Assembly: GCA_017409575.1 (NCBI GenBank)
Contig: JAFQSM010000059.1
Coordinates: 1-56,822, forward strand
From: Clostridia bacterium
GTDB lineage: Bacteria; Bacillota; Clostridia; Monoglobales; Monoglobaceae
Reading direction: 5' to 3'
Length of the DNA stretch: 56,822 nt
The translations under genes were made by a program, and so were the position numbers. The notes under the pieces were generated by a model that had not been told where the DNA came from, did no database searches, and was given only the letters and a program-made list of their open reading frames with translations. Positions 33,801 through 41,646 of this stretch are shown here, piece after piece (within the stretch, counting starts at the first letter, position 1; the number at the start of each line of letters is the position of its first letter).

Positions 33801-34706
33801 ATGACAGCTGAAATTACAGACCTTCAGAAGAAGAAAAAACAGCTTATAAGGAAAAAACGACGAAATCGAATTAAGCGTCGTTTGGTAGTGTTTGCGTTTT
33901 TGTTTGTTTGTATGGCTATCATTTTTACGGTACTTAAAGCGCCTTTCTTTAATGTAAAAAGCATTTTGTGCGTTGGACAGCAGACCTTGACCGAAGAACA
34001 GATTATAAAAATTGCAGGGGCTAAAACAGGGGCAAATATCTTCAGCACAGCTGTAAAAACAATGGAAAGACGCTTAAGTGAAGACCCCAATATCGAAACC
34101 TGTAATGTGCGTCGGCTTTATCCGAACAGAATAAAAATCTGGGTCCGTGAGGCAAAAGCCCTTGCCTATGTCCAGAGCAATGGTCTGTTTTTGTTTGTTG
34201 ACAAAACGGGGCAGATAATAAAAGTTGCGGACCAGAAAGAGACCGAGGCGACAAAAGGCGTTGCACGGCTTGACGGCATTGAGCCTGCCACAACAAAACT
34301 TGGTGAGTACATATTTGCGACCGACGACCCTGTGCATCAAAAAACTTTTGAGTGCATGGAAATATTGACAAGTCTTGAGATGATTGACAAGGTGTCGATG
34401 ATTTCGGCAACGGATTTATCGGATATAAAAGTTGATTATGACGAAAGACTTTTTATCATGCTTGGCAGTTATGAGAAGATGGAGTACAAACTGACTTTTG
34501 TCAAAAAAGTCATTTCGCAAAACCTTTCGGATTATGAAAAGGCAATACTTGACTATCGCGGTCAAAAACTTTATGTAGGACCGCGAACAACGGACAAGCC
34601 TGAGGCGGAAAACGAAACCACAGAGGTTGCCGAAGACAACGCAGGCAAAGAAGATGCAGAAGATAAAAAACAAGAAGACGAGAAGACAAATCAAAATCAA
34701 GAGTGA
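33801..34706 (+). CDS. ftsQ: Cell division protein DivIB/FtsQ with an acidic tail
   Basis: A 301-residue bitopic protein: a highly basic cytoplasmic segment (KKKKQLIRKKRRNRIKRR), one membrane segment (about 30-50), a POTRA domain (about 54-122) and a beta domain. The last 38 or so residues are an acidic low-complexity tail (Glu/Asp/Lys/Asn). I chose ATG 33801 after AGGAAAGGAA. An in-frame ATG at 33750 overlaps the murA stop and would add 17 residues; a 7-bp hairpin (GAGTGAT/ATCACTC) covers that region. Confidence 0.9.
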   Translation: MTAEITDLQKKKKQLIRKKRRNRIKRRLVVFAFLFVCMAIIFTVLKAPFFNVKSILCVGQQTLTEEQIIKIAGAKTGANIFSTAVKTMERRLSEDPNIETCNVRRLYPNRIKIWVREAKALAYVQSNGLFLFVDKTGQIIKVADQKETEATKGVARLDGIEPATTKLGEYIFATDDPVHQKTFECMEILTSLEMIDKVSMISATDLSDIKVDYDERLFIMLGSYEKMEYKLTFVKKVISQNLSDYEKAILDYRGQKLYVGPRTTDKPEAENETTEVAEDNAGKEDAEDKKQEDEKTNQNQE

Positions 34707-34722
34707 TTGAGGGACAGAAAAA

Positions 34723-35472
34723 ATGATGAATTTAGAGAAAAAACAAAAATTCCAGATTTCAATGTCAATAGTAATTTTGATATTGGTTTTTGGACTTACC
34801 TGGCAGATAAAGGGCGTCAGAAAAAACAATGCAGTTGAAAGCCAGATTTCAAACCGAATCGAAACTTTGCAGCAGGATTACAAAGCAGAACTTGAAAAAA
34901 ATGAGAAGCTGCTTCAGCAGGTTATGGAGCTTCAGAATGACCTGACAAAATACAGAGAAGAAGTGGCAGAAAGCGGCGGTGCCACTAAAATCCTTAAAGA
35001 AGAGCTGAAACGGGCTGAGACAATAGCCGGACTTACCGATGTGTCGGGAAACGGAATTATTGTAACCATAAAAGACGGCGGACAGGCTATGGGGAATTTA
35101 GTTTATGACGATGGTTATGGAATTGTCCACGATTCGTACCTTTTGACAATCCTGAACGAACTCCGTGCGTCAGGTGCCGAAGCGCTTTCGATAAACAACG
35201 AAAGAATTCTTGCTACAAGCGAAGTTAGATGTGTGGGCCCGACCGTAAGTGTCAACAACACAAAACTTGCAGCGCCGTTTGAAATAAGAGCAATCGGCAA
35301 TTCAGATACTTTGGAAAATGCTCTCAGAATGCCGGGCGGAGCGGTTGAACAAGCTGATTTTTATGGCGTAGAGGTGAGCATCAAAAAAAGTAATAAGCTT
35401 ATGATTAAAAAATATGCAGGTGCAAGCACTCTTAAATATGCACAGATTGTTGAACCGGAGGTGACCAAGTAG
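34723..35472 (+). CDS. DUF881 family protein
   Basis: A 249-residue protein with one N-terminal membrane segment (about 9-26), a coiled coil (about 32-90) and a DUF881 domain (about 95-245, with GNGIIVTIKDGG and ALSINNERIL). DUF881 genes sit between ftsQ and ftsZ or beside sbp in many Firmicutes and Actinobacteria and are presumed envelope or division factors. Biochemical function unknown. It overlaps the next start by one base. Confidence 0.88.
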   Translation: MMNLEKKQKFQISMSIVILILVFGLTWQIKGVRKNNAVESQISNRIETLQQDYKAELEKNEKLLQQVMELQNDLTKYREEVAESGGATKILKEELKRAETIAGLTDVSGNGIIVTIKDGGQAMGNLVYDDGYGIVHDSYLLTILNELRASGAEALSINNERILATSEVRCVGPTVSVNNTKLAAPFEIRAIGNSDTLENALRMPGGAVEQADFYGVEVSIKKSNKLMIKKYAGASTLKYAQIVEPEVTK

Positions 35473-35927
35473 TGTTTTTTATAGTTGCAGTTTTAGTCGG
35501 GATTTTGCTGGGAATTTTGATTCCTTACGATCTTTCCCCATCAATGCTTTCGTATATTGCAGTTGCACTTATTGCGGCACTTGATTCGGTACTTGGCGGT
35601 CTTTTGGCAAATATCCACAAGCGGTTTAACATAAATGTTTTTATAATAGGTCTTGTGTCGAATGCAATCCTGGGTATATTTCTGACATTTATCGGAAACA
35701 TCCTTGGTATAAGCCTTTCGTTTGCTGTTATAATTGTATTTGGTGTAAGAATGTTTAATAATATGGCGACAATAAGACGGCTTACATTTGACATTTATTT
35801 CGAGAAAAAAGCAAAAGAAAGAGAACGCGCAAATCGTCTTCGCATCGAAGAAGCCAAAAATGAAGAAACTGAGAATTATGATGAAGAAGCGATTGATGAA
35901 ACAAACGAAAATGATGAAGAGGAATAA
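35472..35927 (+). CDS. sbp: Small basic protein family (Sbp, DUF1290) with an acidic C-terminal extension
   Basis: A 151-residue membrane protein. The first 110 residues have three to four hydrophobic segments and the Sbp signature (YIAVALIAALDSVLGGL, LGIFLTFIGNILGISLSFAV). Sbp proteins are usually near 110-120 residues. Here a charged tail of about 40 residues follows, ending in a Glu/Asp/Asn-rich stretch. The GTG start overlaps the previous stop, and GGAGGTGA precedes it. Function unknown; always near division genes. Confidence 0.85.
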   Translation: MFFIVAVLVGILLGILIPYDLSPSMLSYIAVALIAALDSVLGGLLANIHKRFNINVFIIGLVSNAILGIFLTFIGNILGISLSFAVIIVFGVRMFNNMATIRRLTFDIYFEKKAKERERANRLRIEEAKNEETENYDEEAIDETNENDEEE

Positions 35928-35996
35928 AAAATAGACATACGCATGGACAAAAAATTGAAAAAATAAACAAAATATACACAAAATTTAAAATTGCTA

Positions 35997-36025
35997 TTTA
36001 CAAAGAAAAATTAAAATGATATACT
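35997..36025 (+). promoter_or_regulatory. Promoter of ftsZ
   Basis: TTTACA (35997-36002), 17-bp spacer, TATACT (36020-36025), within a 150-base gap upstream of ftsZ. Confidence 0.75.
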
Positions 36026-36077
36026 ATCTATATATGTATGTATATCATAATGATTGATATGGTTAGGAGGAATAATT

Positions 36078-37247
36078 TTGTTTGAGTTTGATACAGAGGC
36101 TACAAGCCCGGCTAAGATAAAAGTTGTCGGCGTCGGCGGCGGCGGAAACAACGCAGTAAACAGAATGATTGACGCAGAAGTAAAATGCGTTGAATTTATA
36201 GCAGTTAATACGGACAAGCAGGATTTGTCTCTTTCAAAAGCTACACAAAAAATTCAGATAGGAGCAAAGCTTACCAAGGGTCTTGGCGCAGGAGCTGTGC
36301 CCGAAGTTGGCGCAAAAGCTGCTGAAGAAAGCCGTGACGAGATTGCTCTTGCACTTCAGGATGCAGATATGGTCTTTGTTACCGCAGGTATGGGTGGCGG
36401 AACCGGTACCGGTGCTGCTCCTATTGTTGCAGAAATTGCAAAGGAAATGGGCATACTTACCGTAGGTATCGTAACAAAGCCGTTTTGGTTTGAGGGCGTG
36501 ATGCGCGCAAAGAATTCGAGCATTGGTATCGAAAACCTCAAAGCTGCAGTTGATACATTGGTTGTTATACCCAATGACAAGCTTTTGGCAATTGCCGAAA
36601 ACAAAACACCTATTACCGAGTCATTCAAAATGGCTGACGATGTTTTGAGACAAGGTGTACAGGGTATTTCGGACCTTATTTCAAGACCGGGTCTCATCAG
36701 TCTTGACTTTGCCGATGTAAAGACAATTATGAAAAACACCGGTTATGCACATATGGGTATCGGCAAGGCTACAGGCGAAAACCGTGCCGCTGATGCTGCG
36801 ACAAAAGCAATCAACAGCCCGCTTATCGAAACAACAATCACAGGTGCAAAGGGCGTTATACTTAATGTTACCGGCGGCAGTGACCTTGGAATTCTTGAAA
36901 TCCAGACAGTTTCTGAGATTATTACTCAGGCAGCGGACAAGGATGCAAACATCATCATTGGTGCTATCATTGACGAGACATTGGGTGACGAACTTCAGGT
37001 TACTGTTATTGCAACAGGCTTTGAAGGAAAAAACTCACCACGCATAGACAGACCCACTTCAATTTTCAGTGGAAAAGAAGAAAAAGGCGTATTTGAGGCC
37101 ATGCGTGAAGAAATGAGTGAAAAAAAAACTAACGATGTCCCCCCTGTCTTTGAAAACGCCGTAAATACAAAGGGCGATTTTTACAACAAAGTCAGCGAAG
37201 ATGACGGGATTGATGTTCCTGTGTTCTTGCGCAAGGGCCAGGAATAA
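36078..37247 (+). CDS. ftsZ: Cell division GTPase FtsZ
   Basis: A 389-residue tubulin homologue that forms the Z ring. The GTP-binding GGGTGTG loop (residues 106-112) is intact. In the T7 synergy loop, the usual N-x-D-x-x-D reads S208-L-D210-F-A-D213: the first Asn is Ser. The linker is short and ends in the conserved peptide [10 protein letters not shown], which binds partners. TTG 36078 follows TTAGGAGGAATAA. ftsA is not adjacent. Confidence 0.96.
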   Translation: MFEFDTEATSPAKIKVVGVGGGGNNAVNRMIDAEVKCVEFIAVNTDKQDLSLSKATQKIQIGAKLTKGLGAGAVPEVGAKAAEESRDEIALALQDADMVFVTAGMGGGTGTGAAPIVAEIAKEMGILTVGIVTKPFWFEGVMRAKNSSIGIENLKAAVDTLVVIPNDKLLAIAENKTPITESFKMADDVLRQGVQGISDLISRPGLISLDFADVKTIMKNTGYAHMGIGKATGENRAADAATKAINSPLIETTITGAKGVILNVTGGSDLGILEIQTVSEIITQAADKDANIIIGAIIDETLGDELQVTVIATGFEGKNSPRIDRPTSIFSGKEEKGVFEAMREEMSEKKTNDVPPVFENAVNTKGDFYNKVSEDDGIDVPVFLRKGQE

Positions 37248-37278
37248 CAAAAAAATCTTTTATCACTCAAAAAAACTC

Positions 37279-37307
37279 TTGAAAAAATTTGGAGTTTGTG
37301 GTAATAT
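37279..37307 (+). promoter_or_regulatory. Promoter of secG
   Basis: TTGAAA (37279-37284), 17-bp spacer, TAATAT (37302-37307), 62 bases before the secG ATG. Confidence 0.7.
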
Positions 37308-37368
37308 TGATACATTGTGGCAAACACAAGGCATTTAGTGTTTAGCTGATTTAGGAGGAAAAAAAGAA

Positions 37369-37779
37369 ATGCAGACAGCTTTAATTATTATTCATGTTAT
37401 TATTTCACTTGTACTTATTGCAGTGGTTTTGATGCAGCACGGCAAACAGCAGGGACTTTCGGGTGCGATTGCCGGCGGTGCCGAAACATTCTTTGGCAAG
37501 AACAAGGGCAGAACAATCGACGCAGCACTCAAAAAGGTTACAGCAGTTGTTGCTTTGTTGTTTGTTGCAAGTTCAATTGCTTTGGCAACATATTCGATAA
37601 ACACAAATAAGGCTGACGAGAATGCGGAAGCTTCGCAGCAGGTTGAAGCTCAGCTTGATGAACAGGGAAATCTTGTTGATGCCGAGGGTAACATCCTGAT
37701 GACAGCAGAAGATGTTCAGAAGGCTCAGGCAGAAGCTTCGGAAAATGCTCAGCAGGATACCGGTGCAAAGACCGAATAA
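37369..37779 (+). CDS. secG: Protein-export membrane protein SecG with a long acidic tail
   Basis: A 136-residue translocon subunit. Two membrane segments (about 4-24 and 54-74) with the SecG loop (MQHGKQQGLSGAIAGGAE) between them. SecG is typically about 75 residues; here about 55 further residues rich in Glu, Gln and Ala follow. AGGAGG ribosome binding site. secG-rnr order is usual for Firmicutes. Confidence 0.92.
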   Translation: MQTALIIIHVIISLVLIAVVLMQHGKQQGLSGAIAGGAETFFGKNKGRTIDAALKKVTAVVALLFVASSIALATYSINTNKADENAEASQQVEAQLDEQGNLVDAEGNILMTAEDVQKAQAEASENAQQDTGAKTE

Positions 37780-37797
37780 TTAAACAAGTTGACGACA

Positions 37798-37827
37798 TAC
37801 CGCTCCAAAGTTTTGGGGCGGTTTTTG
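37798..37827 (+). terminator. Terminator after secG
   Basis: ACCGCTCCAAA pairs with TTTGGGGCGGT (one G-U pair), followed by TTTT. Confidence 0.85.
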
Positions 37828-37910
37828 TTAAGACAATAAGATTCAGAATAAAGTTTAAAACCAACATTTTCGGGCAAAATAGGTAAAAATCTGTATGGAG
37901 GGGGAACGAT

Positions 37911-39470
37911 ATGACATTTGATGATTTGTTAAACGAGTTTCATATAATGCAGGATTTCCCGCCAAGCGTCAAAAAGTGGGAGGAGACAATTCCGCAAAAG
38001 GTTGACAAAGAAGATTTAAAGGACAGGGTTGACCTTACGGACAAGCTGATTTTTACCATTGACGGTGATGATGCAAAAGATTTTGATGATGCGGTATCTC
38101 TTGAAATTTTGGAAAACGGGAATTATTATCTTGGCGTTCATATAGCAGATGTTTCGAACTATGTCGAGGAAGAATCGGCGGTTGACCGTACTGCGCTTGC
38201 AAGGGGGACAAGCATTTACCTGATAGATACAGTTGTTCCCATGCTGCCGTTTGGCCTTTCAAACGAACTTTGCAGTTTAAGACCGCAAAAAATCCGCCTT
38301 ACTGTGTCGGTGTTTATGGAGATAAGCAAGCAGGGCAAAATTGTGGATTACAAAATTTGCACAAGCTTTATAAAGTCCAAGGCGCGTATGACATATACAA
38401 AAGTCACCAAAATCCTGGAGGGTGATGCTAAGCTTGTTGAAAAATACAAAGACCTTGAGCCGACCCTTAAGTCAATGAGGGAACTGGCAGAGATTTTGAA
38501 AAAAAGGCGAGTATGCAAAGGGTCAATAGAATTTGAAACATATGAATCCTTGATTAAACTTGACAAAAGCGGTGCACCGACAAAGGTTGAAAAATATCCT
38601 ATAACAATATCGAATAATATAATCGAAGAATTTATGCTCTGTGCAAATGTTACGGTTGCAAAGCATCTGACGGCGCTGAAACTTCCATGCGTATACCGCG
38701 TTCACGAAGAGCCGGATTTTGACAGAGTCGAGCGTCTTGCAAAAGTTTTGCCGGAGCTTGGGGTTAGTTTCAGGTTTAAGCCTGATATGAAACCCAAGGA
38801 CTTTCAGCAAATTCTGCATTCGGCAGAAAATTTGGAGACAAGCGGAGTTGTTAATTATCTTGTGCTTCGAAGTATGAGCCGGGCAAAATACAGCGAAAAA
38901 AATCAGGGTCATTTTGGACTGAGCTTTTCGCATTATTGTCATTTTACCTCGCCCATAAGACGATATCCTGATGTTATTGTCCACAGAATCTTAAAAGAAA
39001 GTCTTAAAGGCGAACTGAGCCAAAAAAGAATTATATACTTTAAGGAAGCTGTGCTTGCTGCTGCTGTGCTTTCGTCTTTAAACGAGGCCAATGCTGCAAG
39101 TGCGGAATTTAAGTGGAAGGACATCAAAAAAGCCGAATATATATCAAATCATATAGGCGAGAAGTATCAGGCGACAATCACACACATTATTGGCTCGGGC
39201 TTTTTTGCACAGCTTGACAATACTGTTGAGGGGTTTGTACCTGCGCGCACTCTTGAGGACGATATGTATAGTATGACAGAAAACGGGCTTTCGATGATAG
39301 GCAGGCGGACAAACCGGAAATTTACAATCGGTGACAAGGTGGAAATAAAAGTTGCGGCGGTGGATTTGGCTGACGGCAAGGTGGATTTTGAGGTAGTCGG
39401 CACACGTGTCCTTAAGCCACTCAGGCACAGAAGAAAAAAGAACAGAAACAAAAGGAGAAAAAACAAATGA
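37911..39470 (+). CDS. rnr: Ribonuclease R lacking the N-terminal cold-shock domains
   Basis: A 519-residue RNB-family 3'-5' exoribonuclease. The catalytic RNB domain (about 38-370) has the Mg-binding Asp cluster at residues 51-60 (DGDDAKDFDD) and the SYCHFTSPIRRYPD motif (here SHYCHFTSPIRRYPDV). A C-terminal S1 domain (about 420-495) and a Lys/Arg-rich tail follow. The HTH and two cold-shock domains that usually precede RNB in the roughly 700-800-residue RNase R are missing. No remnant is visible in the 130 bases upstream, which hold the secG terminator and a strong GGAGGGGG site, so the short form looks genuine, not frameshifted. Confidence 0.9.
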   Translation: MTFDDLLNEFHIMQDFPPSVKKWEETIPQKVDKEDLKDRVDLTDKLIFTIDGDDAKDFDDAVSLEILENGNYYLGVHIADVSNYVEEESAVDRTALARGTSIYLIDTVVPMLPFGLSNELCSLRPQKIRLTVSVFMEISKQGKIVDYKICTSFIKSKARMTYTKVTKILEGDAKLVEKYKDLEPTLKSMRELAEILKKRRVCKGSIEFETYESLIKLDKSGAPTKVEKYPITISNNIIEEFMLCANVTVAKHLTALKLPCVYRVHEEPDFDRVERLAKVLPELGVSFRFKPDMKPKDFQQILHSAENLETSGVVNYLVLRSMSRAKYSEKNQGHFGLSFSHYCHFTSPIRRYPDVIVHRILKESLKGELSQKRIIYFKEAVLAAAVLSSLNEANAASAEFKWKDIKKAEYISNHIGEKYQATITHIIGSGFFAQLDNTVEGFVPARTLEDDMYSMTENGLSMIGRRTNRKFTIGDKVEIKVAAVDLADGKVDFEVVGTRVLKPLRHRRKKNRNKRRKNK

Positions 39471-40198
39471 AAACAGCGTTGATTACCGGAGCTTCGAGAG
39501 GGATTGGCCGTGCCATTGCAATCAGGCTTTCACAGGATGGATACAGCGTGGCGATAAATTATAAAAAAAGCAAAGACGCAGCACAAGATGTAAAAAAACA
39601 AATAGAGGAGCTTGGCGGAAAGGCAGAGATTTTTTGCGCAGATGTTTCGGACAACAAGCAGGTTGAAAAAATGATGAAGGATGTTATTGCCTGCTTTGGC
39701 GGAATTGATGTTTTGGTCAACAATGCAGGAATTGCACTTCCGCAAGGATTGTTTACTGATTTTGATGATTTGACGGCAAAAAATGTTTTTGATACAAATG
39801 TATTTGGGACGATGAATTGCGCAAGAGCTGTTATTCCATATTTCGTTAGTAAAAAGTCAGGCAAAATAATAAATATTTCTTCAATCTGGGGTATTTGCGG
39901 TGGCTCGTGCGAGGTAATATATTCAGCCAGCAAGGGTGCGATAGTTGCTTTTACCAAAGCACTTTCAAAAGAGCTTGCTCCGTCGGGAATTTGCGTCAAC
40001 TGTATTGCCCCCGGACTTATTGAGACTGATATGAACAAGAATTTGTCCGATGATGACAAAAAAGAATTTGCAGAGGGGATTTCGCTTGGAAGAGTGGGAA
40101 AAGCGGAGGAGGTTGCAGAGACTATAGCATTTTTGGCATCAGACGCCTCGTCATACATCAACGGACAGACAATAAGTGTAGATGGTGGTATGATTTAG
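39467..40198 (+). CDS. Short-chain dehydrogenase/reductase, FabG/YmfI-like
   Basis: A 243-residue SDR with the NAD(P)-binding GASRGIG, NNAG, and catalytic Ser-Tyr-Lys (INISSIWG... YSASK). The ISSIWGICGGSCEVIYSASK region resembles YmfI, the reductase proposed to act on 5-aminopentanone-modified elongation factor P, more than classical FabG. There are no fatty-acid genes nearby. It is translationally coupled to rnr (ATGA overlap). smpB, the usual rnr neighbour, is absent. Substrate assignment is tentative. Confidence 0.8.
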   Translation: MKTALITGASRGIGRAIAIRLSQDGYSVAINYKKSKDAAQDVKKQIEELGGKAEIFCADVSDNKQVEKMMKDVIACFGGIDVLVNNAGIALPQGLFTDFDDLTAKNVFDTNVFGTMNCARAVIPYFVSKKSGKIINISSIWGICGGSCEVIYSASKGAIVAFTKALSKELAPSGICVNCIAPGLIETDMNKNLSDDDKKEFAEGISLGRVGKAEEVAETIAFLASDASSYINGQTISVDGGMI

Positions 40199-40211
40199 GA
40201 ACATAAAAAAT

Positions 40212-40242
40212 AAAGGGGACTGTGTTAACACAGTCCCTTTTG
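40212..40242. terminator. Bidirectional terminator between the SDR gene and mgtE
   Basis: AAGGGGACTGTG and CACAGTCCCTTT pair around TTAA, with A and T tracts on both sides, serving the convergent genes. Confidence 0.92.
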
Positions 40243-40249
40243 TAGTTGT

Positions 40250-41608
40250 TTAGAATTTCAAAAAGCTCATTGCTATTTCAAAGTATATAAGAAGTGAAAT
40301 TGCATCCACTATTGTTGTGACAAACGGACTTGCCATAACAGCAGGGTCAAAGCCAAGACGCTTCACCAGAATTGGCAGGCTGCATCCAACCAGCTTTGCA
40401 CATACCACCGTTGCCAGAAGAGTAAGCGAAACGACAAACGAAACAAGAACCGGGTCTTGCCCTGAGGCTACTATGATACTTTGGTCAATAAGCATCATTT
40501 TTGCAAAATTGGTTATTGCAAGCACAGCGCCGCAAAAGAGCGAAACAAAAAACTCTTTTTTCAAAATTTTAAGAATATCTTTCATCCCGATTTCGTTAAG
40601 TGAAAGTCCGCGGATTATGGTAACCGATGCCTGGCCGCCCGAGTTCCCGCCTGTACCCATCAGCATCGGGATAAATGCAGTAAGCGCCACACATGCCGAA
40701 AGAGTGTTTTCAAAACTGCCTATAATCTTTCCGGTAAATGTTGACGAAAGCATAAGAAGCAAAAGCCAGGGTATACGATTTTTAAAGATTTCGAGTGATG
40801 AGGTTTTAAGATATGGCTTTTCTGATGGCAAAATAGCAGCCATTTTTTCAATATCCACGGTATGCTCTTCCTGAATGACATCAATGACATCGTCGAATGT
40901 TATGATGCCGACAAGACGGGTCTCCTTGTCAACAACCGGCATTGCCAGAAAGTCGTATTTGTCAAAGAGAATTGCAACATTTTCTTTGTCATCAAAGGTG
41001 TCAACAAAGATAACATTTGTTTCCATTATATCCCCGATTTTTTCTTCGGGATTGCAAAGCAGCAGCTCTTTGACGGTTGTAATACCGATAAGATGACGGT
41101 TTGAGTCGGTGACATAACAGGTGTAGATTGTCTCTTTGTCCACGCCGGTTTTGCGGATGCGGTCAAATGCCTGACCAACCGTCATATCTGCTTTGAGGTC
41201 GACATACTCGATTGTCATAATGCTTCCTGCACTGTCCTTGGGATAGTTCAGGATTTTGTTTATCTGCGAACGGGTTTCGGGGTCCGATTGCCTTAGAATT
41301 CGCTTTACCACATTTGCAGGCATTTCTTCGATGATGTCAACGGTATCATCCACAAAGATTTCGTCAAGCATCTCACGAAGCTCGATATCACTGAAAATAC
41401 CAATAAGATGCTCCTGTGTTTCGGGCTCCATTTCGACAAAGACTTCGGCGGCAAGTTCTTTTGGCAGAAGTCTGAAAATTCTCAGTATATATTCCTGAGG
41501 GATTTCTTCGAGTATAAGAGCAATATCAGGGGCATTGAGGTCGGACAGGGTACTTCGCAGCTTGACAAATTCCTTGCTTTCTATCAGAGTCAAAATTTCA
41601 TCAATCAT
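40250..41608 (-). CDS. mgtE: Magnesium transporter MgtE
   Basis: A 452-residue Mg2+ channel. N-terminal MgtE_N superhelical domain (about 1-125), paired CBS domains (about 135-250) that sense Mg2+, and five membrane segments (about 275-452) with the P-loop region MGTGGNSGGQAS. Normal length. The ribosome binding site on the minus strand is AGGAGG. It is the downstream neighbour of the SLH gene, 38 bases away, and may be co-transcribed. Confidence 0.95.
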   Translation of the reverse strand: MIDEILTLIESKEFVKLRSTLSDLNAPDIALILEEIPQEYILRIFRLLPKELAAEVFVEMEPETQEHLIGIFSDIELREMLDEIFVDDTVDIIEEMPANVVKRILRQSDPETRSQINKILNYPKDSAGSIMTIEYVDLKADMTVGQAFDRIRKTGVDKETIYTCYVTDSNRHLIGITTVKELLLCNPEEKIGDIMETNVIFVDTFDDKENVAILFDKYDFLAMPVVDKETRLVGIITFDDVIDVIQEEHTVDIEKMAAILPSEKPYLKTSSLEIFKNRIPWLLLLMLSSTFTGKIIGSFENTLSACVALTAFIPMLMGTGGNSGGQASVTIIRGLSLNEIGMKDILKILKKEFFVSLFCGAVLAITNFAKMMLIDQSIIVASGQDPVLVSFVVSLTLLATVVCAKLVGCSLPILVKRLGFDPAVMASPFVTTIVDAISLLIYFEIAMSFLKF

Positions 41609-41646
41609 TTTGCTGTTCCTCCTGTCCTAAAAAATATTTTTTGTTT

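Noticed and set aside
37785..37910. Frameshifted N-terminal part of RNase R
   Set aside because: The stretch contains the secG terminator and a fresh ribosome binding site, with no cold-shock domain coding in any frame.
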